Source of the DNA: Paulinella micropora
Lineage: Eukaryota; Cercozoa; Imbricatea; Euglyphida
DNA length: 64,000 nt
Direction of reading: 5' to 3'
Assembly: GCA_009731375.1 (NCBI GenBank)
Contig: BJOX01000260.1
Location: 660,739-724,738 of the forward strand
Shown: piece after piece, positions 27,660 to 36,667 of the stretch
Position numbering within the stretch: the first letter of the stretch is position 1
Layout: each line of letters starts with the position of its first letter
The notes under the pieces: generated by a model
Database searches by the model: none
The model's input: the letters and a program-made list of their open reading frames with translations, nothing else
Told to the model about the DNA's origin: nothing
Program-made: the position numbers and the translations under genes

Positions 27660-29055
27660 TCAATTACCAGTTCCGGCCCCCCAGTACTCTAGCGTGCAAG
27701 CCTCTGAAATTTCGAATGCAGACTTGCCCTGAACAGTGTCTGGCACTAGTTCATACCGCGAGAATTTTTTACCGCTTGCTTTGAACCGCCCGTCAGAATT
27801 TGCTGGGTTTACTATGCGCAGTAGCTTGCAGGGGAGTAGGGTTTGCAGCAGGCGCGCACTGGCAGCGAGAGCATGCTGTGTCGGCAGAGTCCCAGGGGGG
27901 TCTGCTTTTAGCATGGTTGTGACATAAGCGCTGGGTGACCAGGGTATGTGCGGAAAAAGAAGAAAAAATTTGGCGCAGTGTTTGTGTGATGCGTGGAAGG
28001 TCCAGTTCGCGGGTAGTGAGCTGAAGCTGGGATGCATGCTTGTTTAGGTTAAGCTGAAGGAACACCAAAAGAAATGCCAGATTGCTGGCGAGGCACAGAG
28101 AGGACGAAGACTCTGCCTCTTTTTGCCAGATTTCCTGGAAAGTGCTCTCACGAAATAATTTGAGCAGCTGGCAGCGTTTGGCGAAATTCGTGCGTTGACA
28201 CTCGCTGACAATCCCTGGATCTGCCTGCAGGTTGGGAAATGTGTTACTGAATAGGAGCAGCGCGTGTTCGTCGGGGGGTGCTGCAGTAATTGCATGCTTA
28301 TCCCGCGGGGCCTTGCGGCTTGCAGGACGGGCTCGTTTGGCGGGAATTGTTTCCGTCGAGACAGACACCGCTTGAGCTAGCTTGCGGCGGTGCCCCTTCT
28401 TGGGGGTCTTTGCTGGCACTGGCTCCGTCTTGCCATCCTGTGCTTTCTTATCCTCCTCTTTTTGTACTTTTTGTTTTCTTTTTTTGGTGGGAGTTGAGCA
28501 TGTGCGCTCGCGTCGGGGGATGCAGGACTCCGCGTCCCAGCGAGAAAAGATGCTGCTGTCTAGACTCCCCGCGACGGGCATTTGCCAGGGTAGCTCTGCT
28601 AGTCCCTGCAACATGTAAGGGCGCAGGAAATTGCACAGGCGTGCAGCCCCACGCGCGGCGACGCTGCCTATGTAGGCAATCTTCTCCGACGTCAGAAACT
28701 CTTTAAAACACAGGTTAACCGAACCGGGCATTATCACGTAATTGTAGGGGTGGTCGACACCACCCCATCTTTTGGGAACGATGTGGTCAATGTGCCACTT
28801 GGGGGCGCCCGGCATGAAATAAGGGGCCAGCCGCGCTTGCCACTTGCTTTCCAGGACCCAGCCGCGGGCCTGGAGCGTGCTGACTGGACGCCGCGCGTTC
28901 GCGAGTGACATGGTGCCCAGGTAGACAGGGCGCAGCCCCTGCAGGTGCTTATTGTTCTTTTTAACTGCCAAGTTTTGGAGCTTAGCGCACAGCGCCTGTT
29001 GCGTTTCCGCCGAGTCTGCGAGCCGGAAGTCCTCTTCGGTAGGCAGCGCGTCCAT
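27660..29055 (-). CDS. HNH endonuclease-like protein with helicase-shared C-terminal domain
   Basis: Start chosen at ATG 29055 (MDALPTEEDFRLADSAETQ), because copies 1 and 3 share the same start region and the upstream frame is low-complexity. HNH core: WHIDHIVPKRWGGVDHPYNY, about residues 85-105 of the protein. A KEFLTSEKIAYIG segment follows, then a Lys-rich nuclear-type linker (TKKRKQKVQKEEDKK). The C-terminal domain of ~200 residues (FPNLQAD...QRTNFAKRCQLLKLFRE...LLPCKLLRIVNP...KFSRYEL...) is homologous to the helicase C-terminus. A frameshift in an A-rich run near 27955-27965 separates the last ~95 codons. Possibly a homing or mobile endonuclease, or a viral DNA-processing enzyme. Confidence 0.6.
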
Positions 29056-29299
29056 ACTTTCTGAGCTTTTTCTGCGCCCTTTGCCCTTTGTGTGTGTGTG
29101 TGTGTGAAGGGTAAGGGTAGGGGGCGCCTCCCTCCCTTGCCCTCCCTCCCCCCTCCCCTCCTGCACCACCCCTGGAAGGAGAGGGATGGGAGGGGGGGGG
29201 GATGAAAGAGTAAAAAGAGAGGGGGGGGAGTCCTGCAAGCCTTGCCAAGTTTGACTCAAAGTTGTCAACCTTGTCTGAATGCGGTAAACGATGAAGAGA

Positions 29300-29830
29300 A
29301 GGGGCGCGAAATAACTTGAGCAGCTGGCAGCGTTTGACAAAATTCGTGCGTTGCCAGCTGCTCAAGTTGACAATCCTCATATCTGCTTGCAGATTGGAGA
29401 ACGTGTTCTTAAAAAGGAGCAGGGCGTGTTTGCTGGCACTGACTCCGTCTTGCCGTCCTGTGCTTTCTTATCCTCCTCTTCTTGCACTTTTTGTTTTCTT
29501 TTTTTCGCGGGAGTTGAGCTGAAGATGCACAATTCCGCGTGCCAACGGGAAAGGGTGCTGCTGTCTAGACTCTCTGCGACGTGGCCGACACCCCCCATCG
29601 TTTGGGAACGATGTGGTCAATGTGCCACTTGGGGGCGCCCGGCATAAAACAAGAGGCCAGGCGTTGTGTTTCCGCCGAGTCTGCGAGCCGGAAGCCCTCT
29701 TCTGTAGGTAGTGCGTCCATCCTTCTGAGATTTTTCTGTGCCCTTGGCCCTTTGTGCGTGTGCGTGAAGTGCAAAGGGAGGGGGCGCCTCCCCCCCCCTC
29801 TGACATCTCCTTCCGCGCTTTCAGCTTTTC
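29300..29830 (-). pseudogene. Decayed copy 3 of HNH-endonuclease locus
   Basis: Starts at ATG 29720 (MDALPTEEGFRLADSAETQ) with promoter-side sequence like copy 2. An internal deletion joins AETQ to FMPGAPKWHIDHIVPKRWG, then the frame breaks. Further pieces of the Lys-rich linker (29470-29510) and of the C-terminal domain (29300-29420, one part inverted) follow. Not functional. Confidence 0.6.
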
Positions 29831-29866
29831 CTCCCTCCCCCCTTTTCCCCTCCCTCAGAGGGGGAG

Positions 29867-30059
29867 CCAGGACCAGAGCTACTGGTGCTACTAAAAAAAG
29901 TTAAATGGTCTTTTTTGTCCTTGTCGAGGAAGAAAAAAAATAGACTTCTTCCCCGACGACGCGAGCTGGTTTTGCGTTGGGGAATTCTTGGACATATACG
30001 TGCAAAATGGAGATTCTCGGGGCATGTTTGCCATTGTCGAAGCGCCGGGCGTGGACAAA
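29867..30059 (+). repeat. Duplicate of the next gene's 5' region across a 10-N gap
   Basis: 29867-30059 repeats 30070-30261 with a few differences, including homopolymer length. The two copies flank the N10 at 30060-30069. Most likely overlapping contig ends or allelic versions that were not merged. Confidence 0.75.
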
Positions 30060-30211
30060 NNNNNNNNNNGCCAGGACCAGAGCTACTGGTGCTACTAAAC
30101 AAAGTTAAATGGTCTTTTTTGTCCTTGTCGAGGAAGAAAAAAAAAGAGACTTCTTCCCCGACGACGCGGGCTGGTTTGGCGCTGGGGAATTCCTGTACAT
30201 ATACGTGCAAA

Positions 30212-31876
30212 ATGGAGATTCTCGGGGCATGTTTGCCATTGTCGAAGCGCCGGGCGTGGACCAAGTGTTCCGTGCAGGAAACGATTTCGCACGCGACACG
30301 CATCGTGCGCTTAGTGGGTAGAAATCAAGGGAAGGTTATTAACATTGATCAGCGCGTGGTAGAGGTTGAGGCTGAGCTGCGCGCCAGCGCACAGAGTCTG
30401 CGCTTTTTTACACTTGTGCAGCCACTGCCGAATGCCCAGTGGTGTGTCCATTTCCGAGTTCCTACAACGGGCGTTTTTCGCCTCACGATTCTTGTCTACA
30501 AGAGGGGGGACAATTTGTCTTACATTGAACAACAGACATGGGTGGTAGAAGCGGAGCAAGCCACGTGCGGAGGTCTGCCTTTTCCTGCTGTGGCGCCTTT
30601 GTTTTGGGAAAGACTGCCATTCGTGGCGGCCGCGCGATCATCTCTGGATAGCGGCGTCATTCGCGTCGATGCACAGGGCAAAGTGGTTATATGGCAGGGT
30701 GGGGCTGCAAGCAGCGAATTGTCGCTAGAGTTTCGCTGCTGGCCGGCGTCCTCAGAGATAAGCGCGAGCTGCCTGCACACGATTGTAGAGGACTTGGCGA
30801 TGAACGCCTTCAGAATTGACATTTCTGTCTGCCTCCTCTCGCAAAGCATTGCCCGATTGGAAGGAGGCATGTTTGGTGTGCTGCTAAAAACACGTCCACG
30901 CGGGGCAAAAAAAAGATTCAGTGCTACGATTGCGTATGCTATAGATTTGCGAAACATTCAGTCGGGTATAAAGGTGCAAAGCCCTGCTTTGAATTCGCGC
31001 TTGCCTACAAAGAAACGCAAGGCCGGCGCAGTAAAAACGAGTCCGCCGCGGCCGCGACGCCTGCCGCGCCGCGGCTGTGGGGTGGGCAAGTTGGGGCAGC
31101 AAGGACTCCTCGACGCGAGTGACAAGACGCCTAAGGTCGTAGAAGAAGACATAGACCCAGCCACACACCCCGCTCAGGAGGCGGCGGCAGTGCCGCTGAC
31201 TGCCGCTACGGCTGTGCAGCAGCCGACACCCGGTAGCCTTTGCGGCGCAGATCTGTTTGTCGCACCAAACCTTCGCCCCTTGTACGTTGCCCCGAAGCGA
31301 TGCCAGCAAACTGGGGAGGGACTAGGGGAGGATTCATGTGGCGGCATGTCGCCACAGGTTGTCTGTTGTGTTGATAAATGTCCAAGACCCGCTAAGTTTT
31401 ATCGCTATGACAGGAAGTTTGTATTCTGTGGCAAACGCCACGAAGCGCAGATGCGCCCAGTGACCAAGGAGTATCGGGAAGGTATATATCGTGATTTGTC
31501 GCTGACTATTTCGTTGCAGGACAAGCGCTGGCTGCGTTCAATGCTGCGGCGCAGCTACTTGTCGGGTAGAGAGCCCTCCTCTGACTCGTCGGGGAACGAC
31601 GAGTCAGACCCTGGATCGCGTACCCGTACTAGAACATGCACAGGACCAGGCTCGTTCTGCGCGAAGGCTTCGCTTAATTTTTATTGCAACGATGAGTGCA
31701 AAAGGAATTATCTAGAACGCAGACGCCAGAGCGTTGCCGATCGTTCCCCTAAGGGGCGTAGGACTTGGAAAAAGAAACTGGAGCAAATGGAGTCTGAGCA
31801 GCCTATATGCCGGGACTCGTCTCCGCCACGTTACAGGCTCGTCTTCCCCTCGTTTGTTGCCGGGGTCCGGCTCTGA
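30212..31876 (+). CDS. Unrecognised nuclear-type protein with C-terminal zinc-binding cysteines
   Basis: 554 residues from ATG 30212. No family recognised. The N-terminal ~260 residues look like an ordered beta-rich domain (RFFTLVQPLP, FRLTILVYKRGDNLSYIEQQTWVVEAE). A basic NLS-like stretch follows (PTKKRKAG...PRPRRLPRRG, ~31005-31070). The C-terminus has two Cys/His clusters: VCCVDKC...FYRYDRKFVFCGKRH and CAKASLNFYCNDEC, each with an FY/FC/H or C pattern like small zinc fingers. An alternative short frame (30109-30321) could be the true N-terminus joined by a frameshift near 30300; the upstream duplication shows homopolymer variation there. A DNA- or RNA-binding role is a guess. Confidence 0.6.
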   Translation: MEILGACLPLSKRRAWTKCSVQETISHATRIVRLVGRNQGKVINIDQRVVEVEAELRASAQSLRFFTLVQPLPNAQWCVHFRVPTTGVFRLTILVYKRGDNLSYIEQQTWVVEAEQATCGGLPFPAVAPLFWERLPFVAAARSSLDSGVIRVDAQGKVVIWQGGAASSELSLEFRCWPASSEISASCLHTIVEDLAMNAFRIDISVCLLSQSIARLEGGMFGVLLKTRPRGAKKRFSATIAYAIDLRNIQSGIKVQSPALNSRLPTKKRKAGAVKTSPPRPRRLPRRGCGVGKLGQQGLLDASDKTPKVVEEDIDPATHPAQEAAAVPLTAATAVQQPTPGSLCGADLFVAPNLRPLYVAPKRCQQTGEGLGEDSCGGMSPQVVCCVDKCPRPAKFYRYDRKFVFCGKRHEAQMRPVTKEYREGIYRDLSLTISLQDKRWLRSMLRRSYLSGREPSSDSSGNDESDPGSRTRTRTCTGPGSFCAKASLNFYCNDECKRNYLERRRQSVADRSPKGRRTWKKKLEQMESEQPICRDSSPPRYRLVFPSFVAGVRL

Positions 31877-31983
31877 ATGAATTAAAAAAAAGCCCGATGT
31901 GTTTTTCTGGCTCTTGGCCTGGCAGTTTGTTTGTTTGTTTTTTTTATTTATTAAAAGACGAAAAAAAAATACAAAAAAAACCT

Positions 31984-32856
31984 CTACGCTAAAATGGTCG
32001 ATGTGCTTTGAGAAGTCTCGTCTGCTTTGGCCTCCAACCCGTGCGACGCACGGGCCGAGCGTCGTCGGGCTGAACTCCGTTCAGCCCGAGCGCGCCGATC
32101 GCGTTGAGCGCGCAGCTCTTTAAGTTGGCGGAGGATCTGGATGTGTTGGTGGATTGTGTGCGTGAACGTGGTCTCGGCGAGGAAGCCTGTCAGCCTGCTG
32201 GAGCAGACCTCTTCGACGACTCGGGGCGCCGCGCCTGGACGCCGAGTGGCCACCTGCCGAAAGCGAAAGCTGTCGGGAGGAAGCTCTTCCCGCAGATAGG
32301 CGTCATCGCTGAGGGGAGGGGGTTCGTCGTCATCGGAGTCGGGCGGGCGCCGGCGCGGCCTGCCACGCCGACCGCTGTAGATCTGGCGGAGCCTGGGGCT
32401 GGGCATAAAAAGAATTTCTCGTCTGACGTAATTGAGGTCAAGCCAGGGCTTGGCCTGGAGCATGCCATAGAATATCAGCGTGGCGCGCCGGTCAAGCTCT
32501 TCCACGTGCGAGAGCGCGCGGAGCTGCTGGACAATGCCCCGGAAGGCTTGTCATACACGCGCGAGTCTGGCGGCTTGATGATAGTAGGCGGCACGGGCCG
32601 CGGGGCCGGCCTTGGGTGGTTCCACGCCTAGCAGGGCGACCGCGACCTGGCGCAGAAGCGGTGCACACAGGATACGTTCCAAAGTGACGGGCGGCCTTGC
32701 GCTGATTCTGTTGAGCTGGGCCAATTGGTGCTCGAGGTCTGCTCGATTCAGCCTGCGTCTTTTAGAAGGCGGGGGCAAAACCGCCGGGCCACCTATTCTG
32801 GCCTGCAGCTGCACCGCGGCCTTGAGTAGCTTGCCCGCTGCGATCGGGCCTGGCAT
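31984..32856 (-). CDS. Unrecognised helical basic protein, split by one in-frame TGA
   Basis: Reading from ATG 32856, a ~100-residue N-terminal part (KRRRLNRADLEHQLAQLNR...) ends at TGA 32551-32553. The very next codons continue in the same frame (QAFRGIVQQLRALSHVEELDRR...) to 31984. The whole is ~290 codons of predicted helices with an Arg-rich, acidic middle and a charged C-terminal coiled-coil-like segment (HIQILRQLKELRAQRDRRARAERSSARR). Convergent with the gene ending at 31876. The single stop implies a nonsense mutation, sequencing error or readthrough. No function recognised. Confidence 0.5.
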
Positions 32857-33055
32857 GTGCTTGTGAATTTTTTATTTTATTTTTTTTTCTTTCTTGTTTT
32901 GTGTTTTGATATCTTGCCGAGCTCTCTCCTTGTCGAGAAACGTGTGTCTAGGAGAGAGAGAAAGAGAAAGAGCGAGGGGCGGCGGGGGGGGGGGGGGGGG
33001 GGGGGGGCGCCCCCCCCCCCCCCCCCCCCCCCCCNNNNNNNNNNGCGACCCCTTG
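32857..33055. other. Intergenic spacer with G23/C26 palindrome and 10-N gap
   Basis: Contains T-rich sequence, a purine tract with GAGAGAGAAAGAGAAAGAGCG, a poly(G)-poly(C) palindrome (about 32986-33034), then N10 (33035-33044). No gene. Confidence 0.7.
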
Positions 33056-33082
33056 CTAGGCCCCTGCCTCGCAGAGCCTGGT

Positions 33083-33891
33083 GTGTAGCTTAAGACTGGC
33101 ATCGCGGCTGCCTCTTCGTCGGAAAGCCACGCGGGCAGACCCCCCTGAAGCAGTGGTTTCTTGATGCGTTCGACCGAGGGCTTGCGGCGCAGCCTGTGTT
33201 CCATGGCCTCGTACATCTCGCGGCCGCGAAGCTTGTCCGCGGGCTGTCCTTGAGCCAGAATCAGAGCATTTACAGCGCTTTGGCTTTTCTGGCACAAGCA
33301 GCGCATTCTCCCATCGGTCGCCAGCAACTGGTGTCCTGCAATACGTAGCCCCCTTCTGCCCCGCCCGCTTGCGGGACAGGTCCAAGGCTGACCTCGAGTC
33401 CTGTCACCTGCGGAAATTTATAAAAAGCCCGCCAGTGCTTTGCCTCCATGCGGCTGAGCGCGACAAAAGCCACGGGGCTTCCGCGCTTATCTAGTATAGT
33501 GACGTCGGGCTTGGCGGCAGGCTTGCGCGGAACGGCACGTCGGCCACACAAAAGTAATTCTTGGCAGATTGGCCTGAATAAACTTCATGGCTAACATTTT
33601 TTGAAGCTCCTGCACGCTGTGAGCTCTGGCGTCTTCCGGCTCCAGCGGGGCCACGTGTCTGAAGTGTGGGAGGCTCTTGCCATCCGTGGACGCAGGCACG
33701 ATGGTCAGCGGCTTTTTGCATTGTGGGCAGGTAAGCCTGCCGCAGTGCCATAACTCCTGGTTCGACAGCGCTTCTTGTGTAGTCACAAGGCGTTCGGGCT
33801 CCGCTCCCCTGTTCCACACAAGGCATGCGAGCGGTACAGACAAGCCTTGTGCCTCTGTTGCCAAAGAGTGTCGTAGATCCATCTGATGCAC
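33083..33891 (-). pseudogene. CoiA-like zinc / PD-(D/E)xK-type nuclease-like protein, frameshifted
   Basis: From ATG 33891 the N-terminal part has LTCPQCKKPL...LPHFRH, the C-x2-C...H-x2-H zinc module seen in CoiA-like proteins (~33655-33745). In the next frame KPDVTILDKRGSPVAFVAL (33460-33515) resembles the PD...(D/E)xK core of that family's nuclease domain, although the expected E-x-K reads V-A-L. A further frame gives KLRGREMYEAMEHRLRRKP...LPAWLSDEEAAAMPVL. The two frame changes, near 33490-33550 and 33270-33330, suggest decay. Assignment is by motif only. Confidence 0.4.
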
Positions 33892-33953
33892 GTTTCTGAG
33901 AGGTGAGGCGTGTCCCCCCTCCTCCCTTATTTGAGACGAGCAAGGTGCTTGAG

Positions 33954-34021
33954 AAGAAGTTTAGTCTGGACAAAAAAGGCGGGCTCGCTGGGCCCCCGCT
34001 CTTGTTCAGACTGAACTTCTT
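33954..34021. promoter_or_regulatory. 20-bp inverted repeat between CoiA-like gene and its neighbour
   Basis: Arms AAGAAGTTTAGTCTGGACAA (33954-33973) and TTGTTCAGACTGAACTTCTT (34002-34021) match at 18 of 20 positions around a 28-bp G/C-rich loop. Located upstream of the CoiA-like start (33891). A direct repeat GCGATTTTTGCCAA follows at about 34050 and 34084. Role unknown; hairpin or protein-binding site possible. Confidence 0.4.
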
Positions 34022-34142
34022 CGCTCACGTGCAGGATCTAGTTCGACCGCGATTTTTGCCAATGCCATCTTCTACAGGCACTGCGCGATTTTTGCCAAAG
34101 CCAGGTAGCGGAATAAACACAAAAAAAGAACAAGGATGTGTT

Positions 34143-35039
34143 TTATTTTTCTCTGCCAGCATGAAGAAACTTTCTCCAACAATTTTTCGGTTTTTGTACA
34201 TACAGAGATTGCCGCAATAACTCCGCTTCTTCAGCAGTCATTGTAGTTTCAGTGTCGCTCTCCCACGGCAATGTGGGGGTGCGATGCTGTCGTTTGTGAT
34301 ACCATAAAATGATGTAGGCTATCATTTTGGCCTTGAGCGCTGTGGCTGCTTGGAGCGTCTTTTCCTTTGATCGGCCTTGGTCGATGTAAACCTGCTCAAG
34401 CAGCTCGGCCCAAAACGCTGGCCAGCAGAGAAGCGCGCCAAACATGGAGCACGTCTTTGGAAAACTTTCTGGCTTCGTCCGAGATTTTCTGCTTGTCGGT
34501 GACAGGCTTTTCCATAACTCGTGTATGCGCCTGCGCACTGGTTCATTTTCACTACCACCCAAATTGTCGTGCAGGCGCATAAGAGCTCGCAGGACAGGAT
34601 CCAGTGTGTGCTCGTCTAAAAAGGGCTTTTGAGGATTATTGAGAGCATTCCGTAATAGCTAGTTTATAGTTTCTGTATCGACAAAGACTTGCTTGGTAAG
34701 GTCGTAGAAAGTTTTTGAAACACGTTTTTTTGTTTGTTGCTGCTTCGCAGCCTCCTGTGTTGCCCGAAGAAGTTCCTTCTCCTTCGGTAGTAATTTTTTC
34801 TGCATGCGGCGATCCCAGCAGACTATGGCAGCAAGGAGCCTGACCATCGTACACTTTTGTAGATTTATTCTGTTGTCAGCATGTTTTGTGGAAAAGCTAC
34901 CGACTTTCGGAACAAGATGATTGAACGCGTTGTCAAGGCGTTTCATCAACGGATTTGAACCCCGCACAACCCATTCGGGGCGGTGTTTTGTTTCGAAAAG
35001 CTGGTCAAAGTATGCTGCATTGTTTGCGATTCCGTACAT
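34143..35039 (-). CDS. Unrecognised helical protein, split by one in-frame TAG
   Basis: ATG 35039 opens a frame (MYGIANNAAYFDQLFETKHRPEW...) that stops at TAG 34659-34661. The same frame continues directly (LLRNALNNPQKPFLDEHTLDP...) through MRLHDNLGGSENEPVRRRIHELWKSL to 34143, giving ~298 codons with one stop. Mostly helical with several Lys/Arg-rich stretches. No membrane segment or motif recognised. The 3' end AGAAAAATAAAACACATCC resembles that near 20490, perhaps a poly(A) context. Confidence 0.5.
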
Positions 35040-35156
35040 TAAAACTGCCGTTCTTGTTTACTAAAGATGAGTGGGGGCAGCGTGACCAAAGCAGTGGCTG
35101 GTTCTTCCGAGCCGGGGAACGCGCCCCCCCCCCCCCCCCCCCCCCGGCGCGGGGGG

Positions 35157-35192
<36 letters not shown>

Positions 35193-35264
35193 GGAAAANN
35201 NNNNNNNNCCCCCCCCCCTCGCGCTGGCGCGAGGGAAATTAAACAACAACAACAAAAGGAAAGA
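35040..35264. other. Divergent intergenic region with C-run, A33 run, gap
   Basis: Homopolymers C18, A~32 and G5A4, then N10 (35199-35208), then C10. AAATTAAACAACAACAACAA (35236-35255) is an A-rich leader before ATG 35265. No gene. Confidence 0.7.
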
Positions 35265-36030
35265 ATGTCTGTGCAACGGAGTTGTACAGGACCCGAGACC
35301 CGGGCGGCCAAGAGACGGCGCCTGGGGCTCGAGTCACAGGCGCGGGTCGGGCCGGGCCCAGCAGATTCCAGAAGCTCGTGCAGCGAGCACAGCCGACAGA
35401 CTCTGCACCGAGGTGGCAACTCGTGTGCTGGCAGGCGACGCTACGGTGTATGCCCGGTGTGCGGATACGATTTGGTCGTTGCTGGACACGCTCGTATCCG
35501 CGCAGCGCTTCCCCGAGGGCCCGCAGCCGTGGCATGCTGTGAGCCCGACGGAATTTTGGCGGTTGGAGCAAGCAGTCGCGGCAGGCCACTTGGCGGTCCG
35601 CGTGGTGGCCACGCTGCTGCCGCCCTTCCTGGCACAGATTTGCAGGGACTATCTTGCGCCCGCCGCCGTGGACGCGAAGGCGTGGCTTGCACTAGCCCGG
35701 GAAGGCCGGCAGGAACTCTACACATGCACGCGCATGCCAGCTATGGCGTCACGGCCTCTCTTCCGCTACGAACTGAGCGACGACGAGATAGAAATGTGGG
35801 GCGACGAGTATGCTCTGAGGCGGAGCCTCGATAAAGCTCTGACGCTACCGTACCGTTCTCCCGTGCTCGAGTACATGGTAGCGCCAGGATGGTGGCCGAT
35901 CCTACAGGCAGAGCACGAGCGGAGAGCCTGCCAGCATTTGCAAGAACAGGCGGCTGTCCACAACCAACGGCTGGCTCGATTCCGTGAGGCCGTCGAGTCG
36001 CTAGTACGCCGCGAGCTGTCTGAGCGCTAG
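35265..36030 (+). CDS. Unrecognised helical protein, probable frameshift near 35355
   Basis: The best start is ATG 35265 (MSVQRSCTGPETRAAKRRRLG, a basic NLS-like N-terminus), whose frame becomes implausible after ~30 codons. The frame one base over carries a convincing protein (EVATRVLAGDATVYARCADTIWSLLDTL...LARFREAVESLVRRELSER) to TAG 36028-36030. The switch fits the GGGCCGGGCCCAG run near 35350-35365. Helical; a conserved-looking WGDEYALRRSLDKAL segment. No family recognised. Confidence 0.5.
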
Positions 36031-36170
36031 AACTGCCGGCGGCTTACACGAGCTCGCATGAGCTCGGGGGAATAGAAAGCAAAGCAGGGGGGAGGGGGGC
36101 GCCTCCCCCCTCCTTTTCCTCTCCTCTCCTCTGGGGGATGGGCCCTGGGGGGTCCACACCCCCAGAGGAA

Positions 36171-36596
36171 ATGAACGTACAAGTTCAGTGCGGTGCGTGT
36201 ACTGGTGCACGCATTGTCACTAGGTCGGAGCTGCAAGTGTGTCCGCGATGCCGCGAACCTCGGTTCTACCTGTGCATGCACAAGAGGTGCTTTGCGGAAG
36301 TATGCTTTGAGTGCGGCATCGACACGAGACCACACGTGTGTCTCTCCAGGTGCCTGAACTACTGTATCGTAACCGGCGAAGCACGCGGAGCTCGTAAATC
36401 GCGGGCGGATCGGCCCAAGAAGAAGACGCAAAAGAAGACGCAGAAGAAGCAGCAGAAGAAGCAGCAGCAAAAGATCTCGTCCAGCCAGCCTGCGCCCACT
36501 TCCGCGCAGGAGGGGGCCTTGTTGTCGTGGGTGCGACAGCAAGGCCCCAAAGCAGACACTGAGGAGCTGAAGGAGGAGGAGCAAGAGGCCCAGTAG
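36171..36596 (+). CDS. Small Cys-rich zinc-binding protein with Lys-rich tail
   Basis: 141 residues. The N-terminal ~65 residues contain CxxC (CGAC, CPRC), YLCMHKRC, CFECG and HVCLSRCLNYC, enough Cys/His for two or three zinc sites in a RING- or zinc-ribbon-like arrangement. The tail has KKK-TQKK-QQKK repeats (NLS-like, NoLS-like) and an acidic end. ATG 36171 is preferred over 36138 because it directly precedes the Cys-rich part. Nuclear regulator or ubiquitin-ligase-like role possible, not shown. Confidence 0.6.
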   Translation: MNVQVQCGACTGARIVTRSELQVCPRCREPRFYLCMHKRCFAEVCFECGIDTRPHVCLSRCLNYCIVTGEARGARKSRADRPKKKTQKKTQKKQQKKQQQKISSSQPAPTSAQEGALLSWVRQQGPKADTEELKEEEQEAQ

Positions 36597-36667
36597 AAGT
36601 TTTTTTTTCTTGTTTTTGTTTTTATTTTCGTAATTAAAAAAAGCAAAGCAGCAAGCACGCTGCGTTT

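Noticed and set aside
21851-34661. Stop-codon reassignment in the virus
   Set aside because: The three isolated in-frame stops are TAA, TGA and TAG, and all three also end clearly complete genes in the same element.
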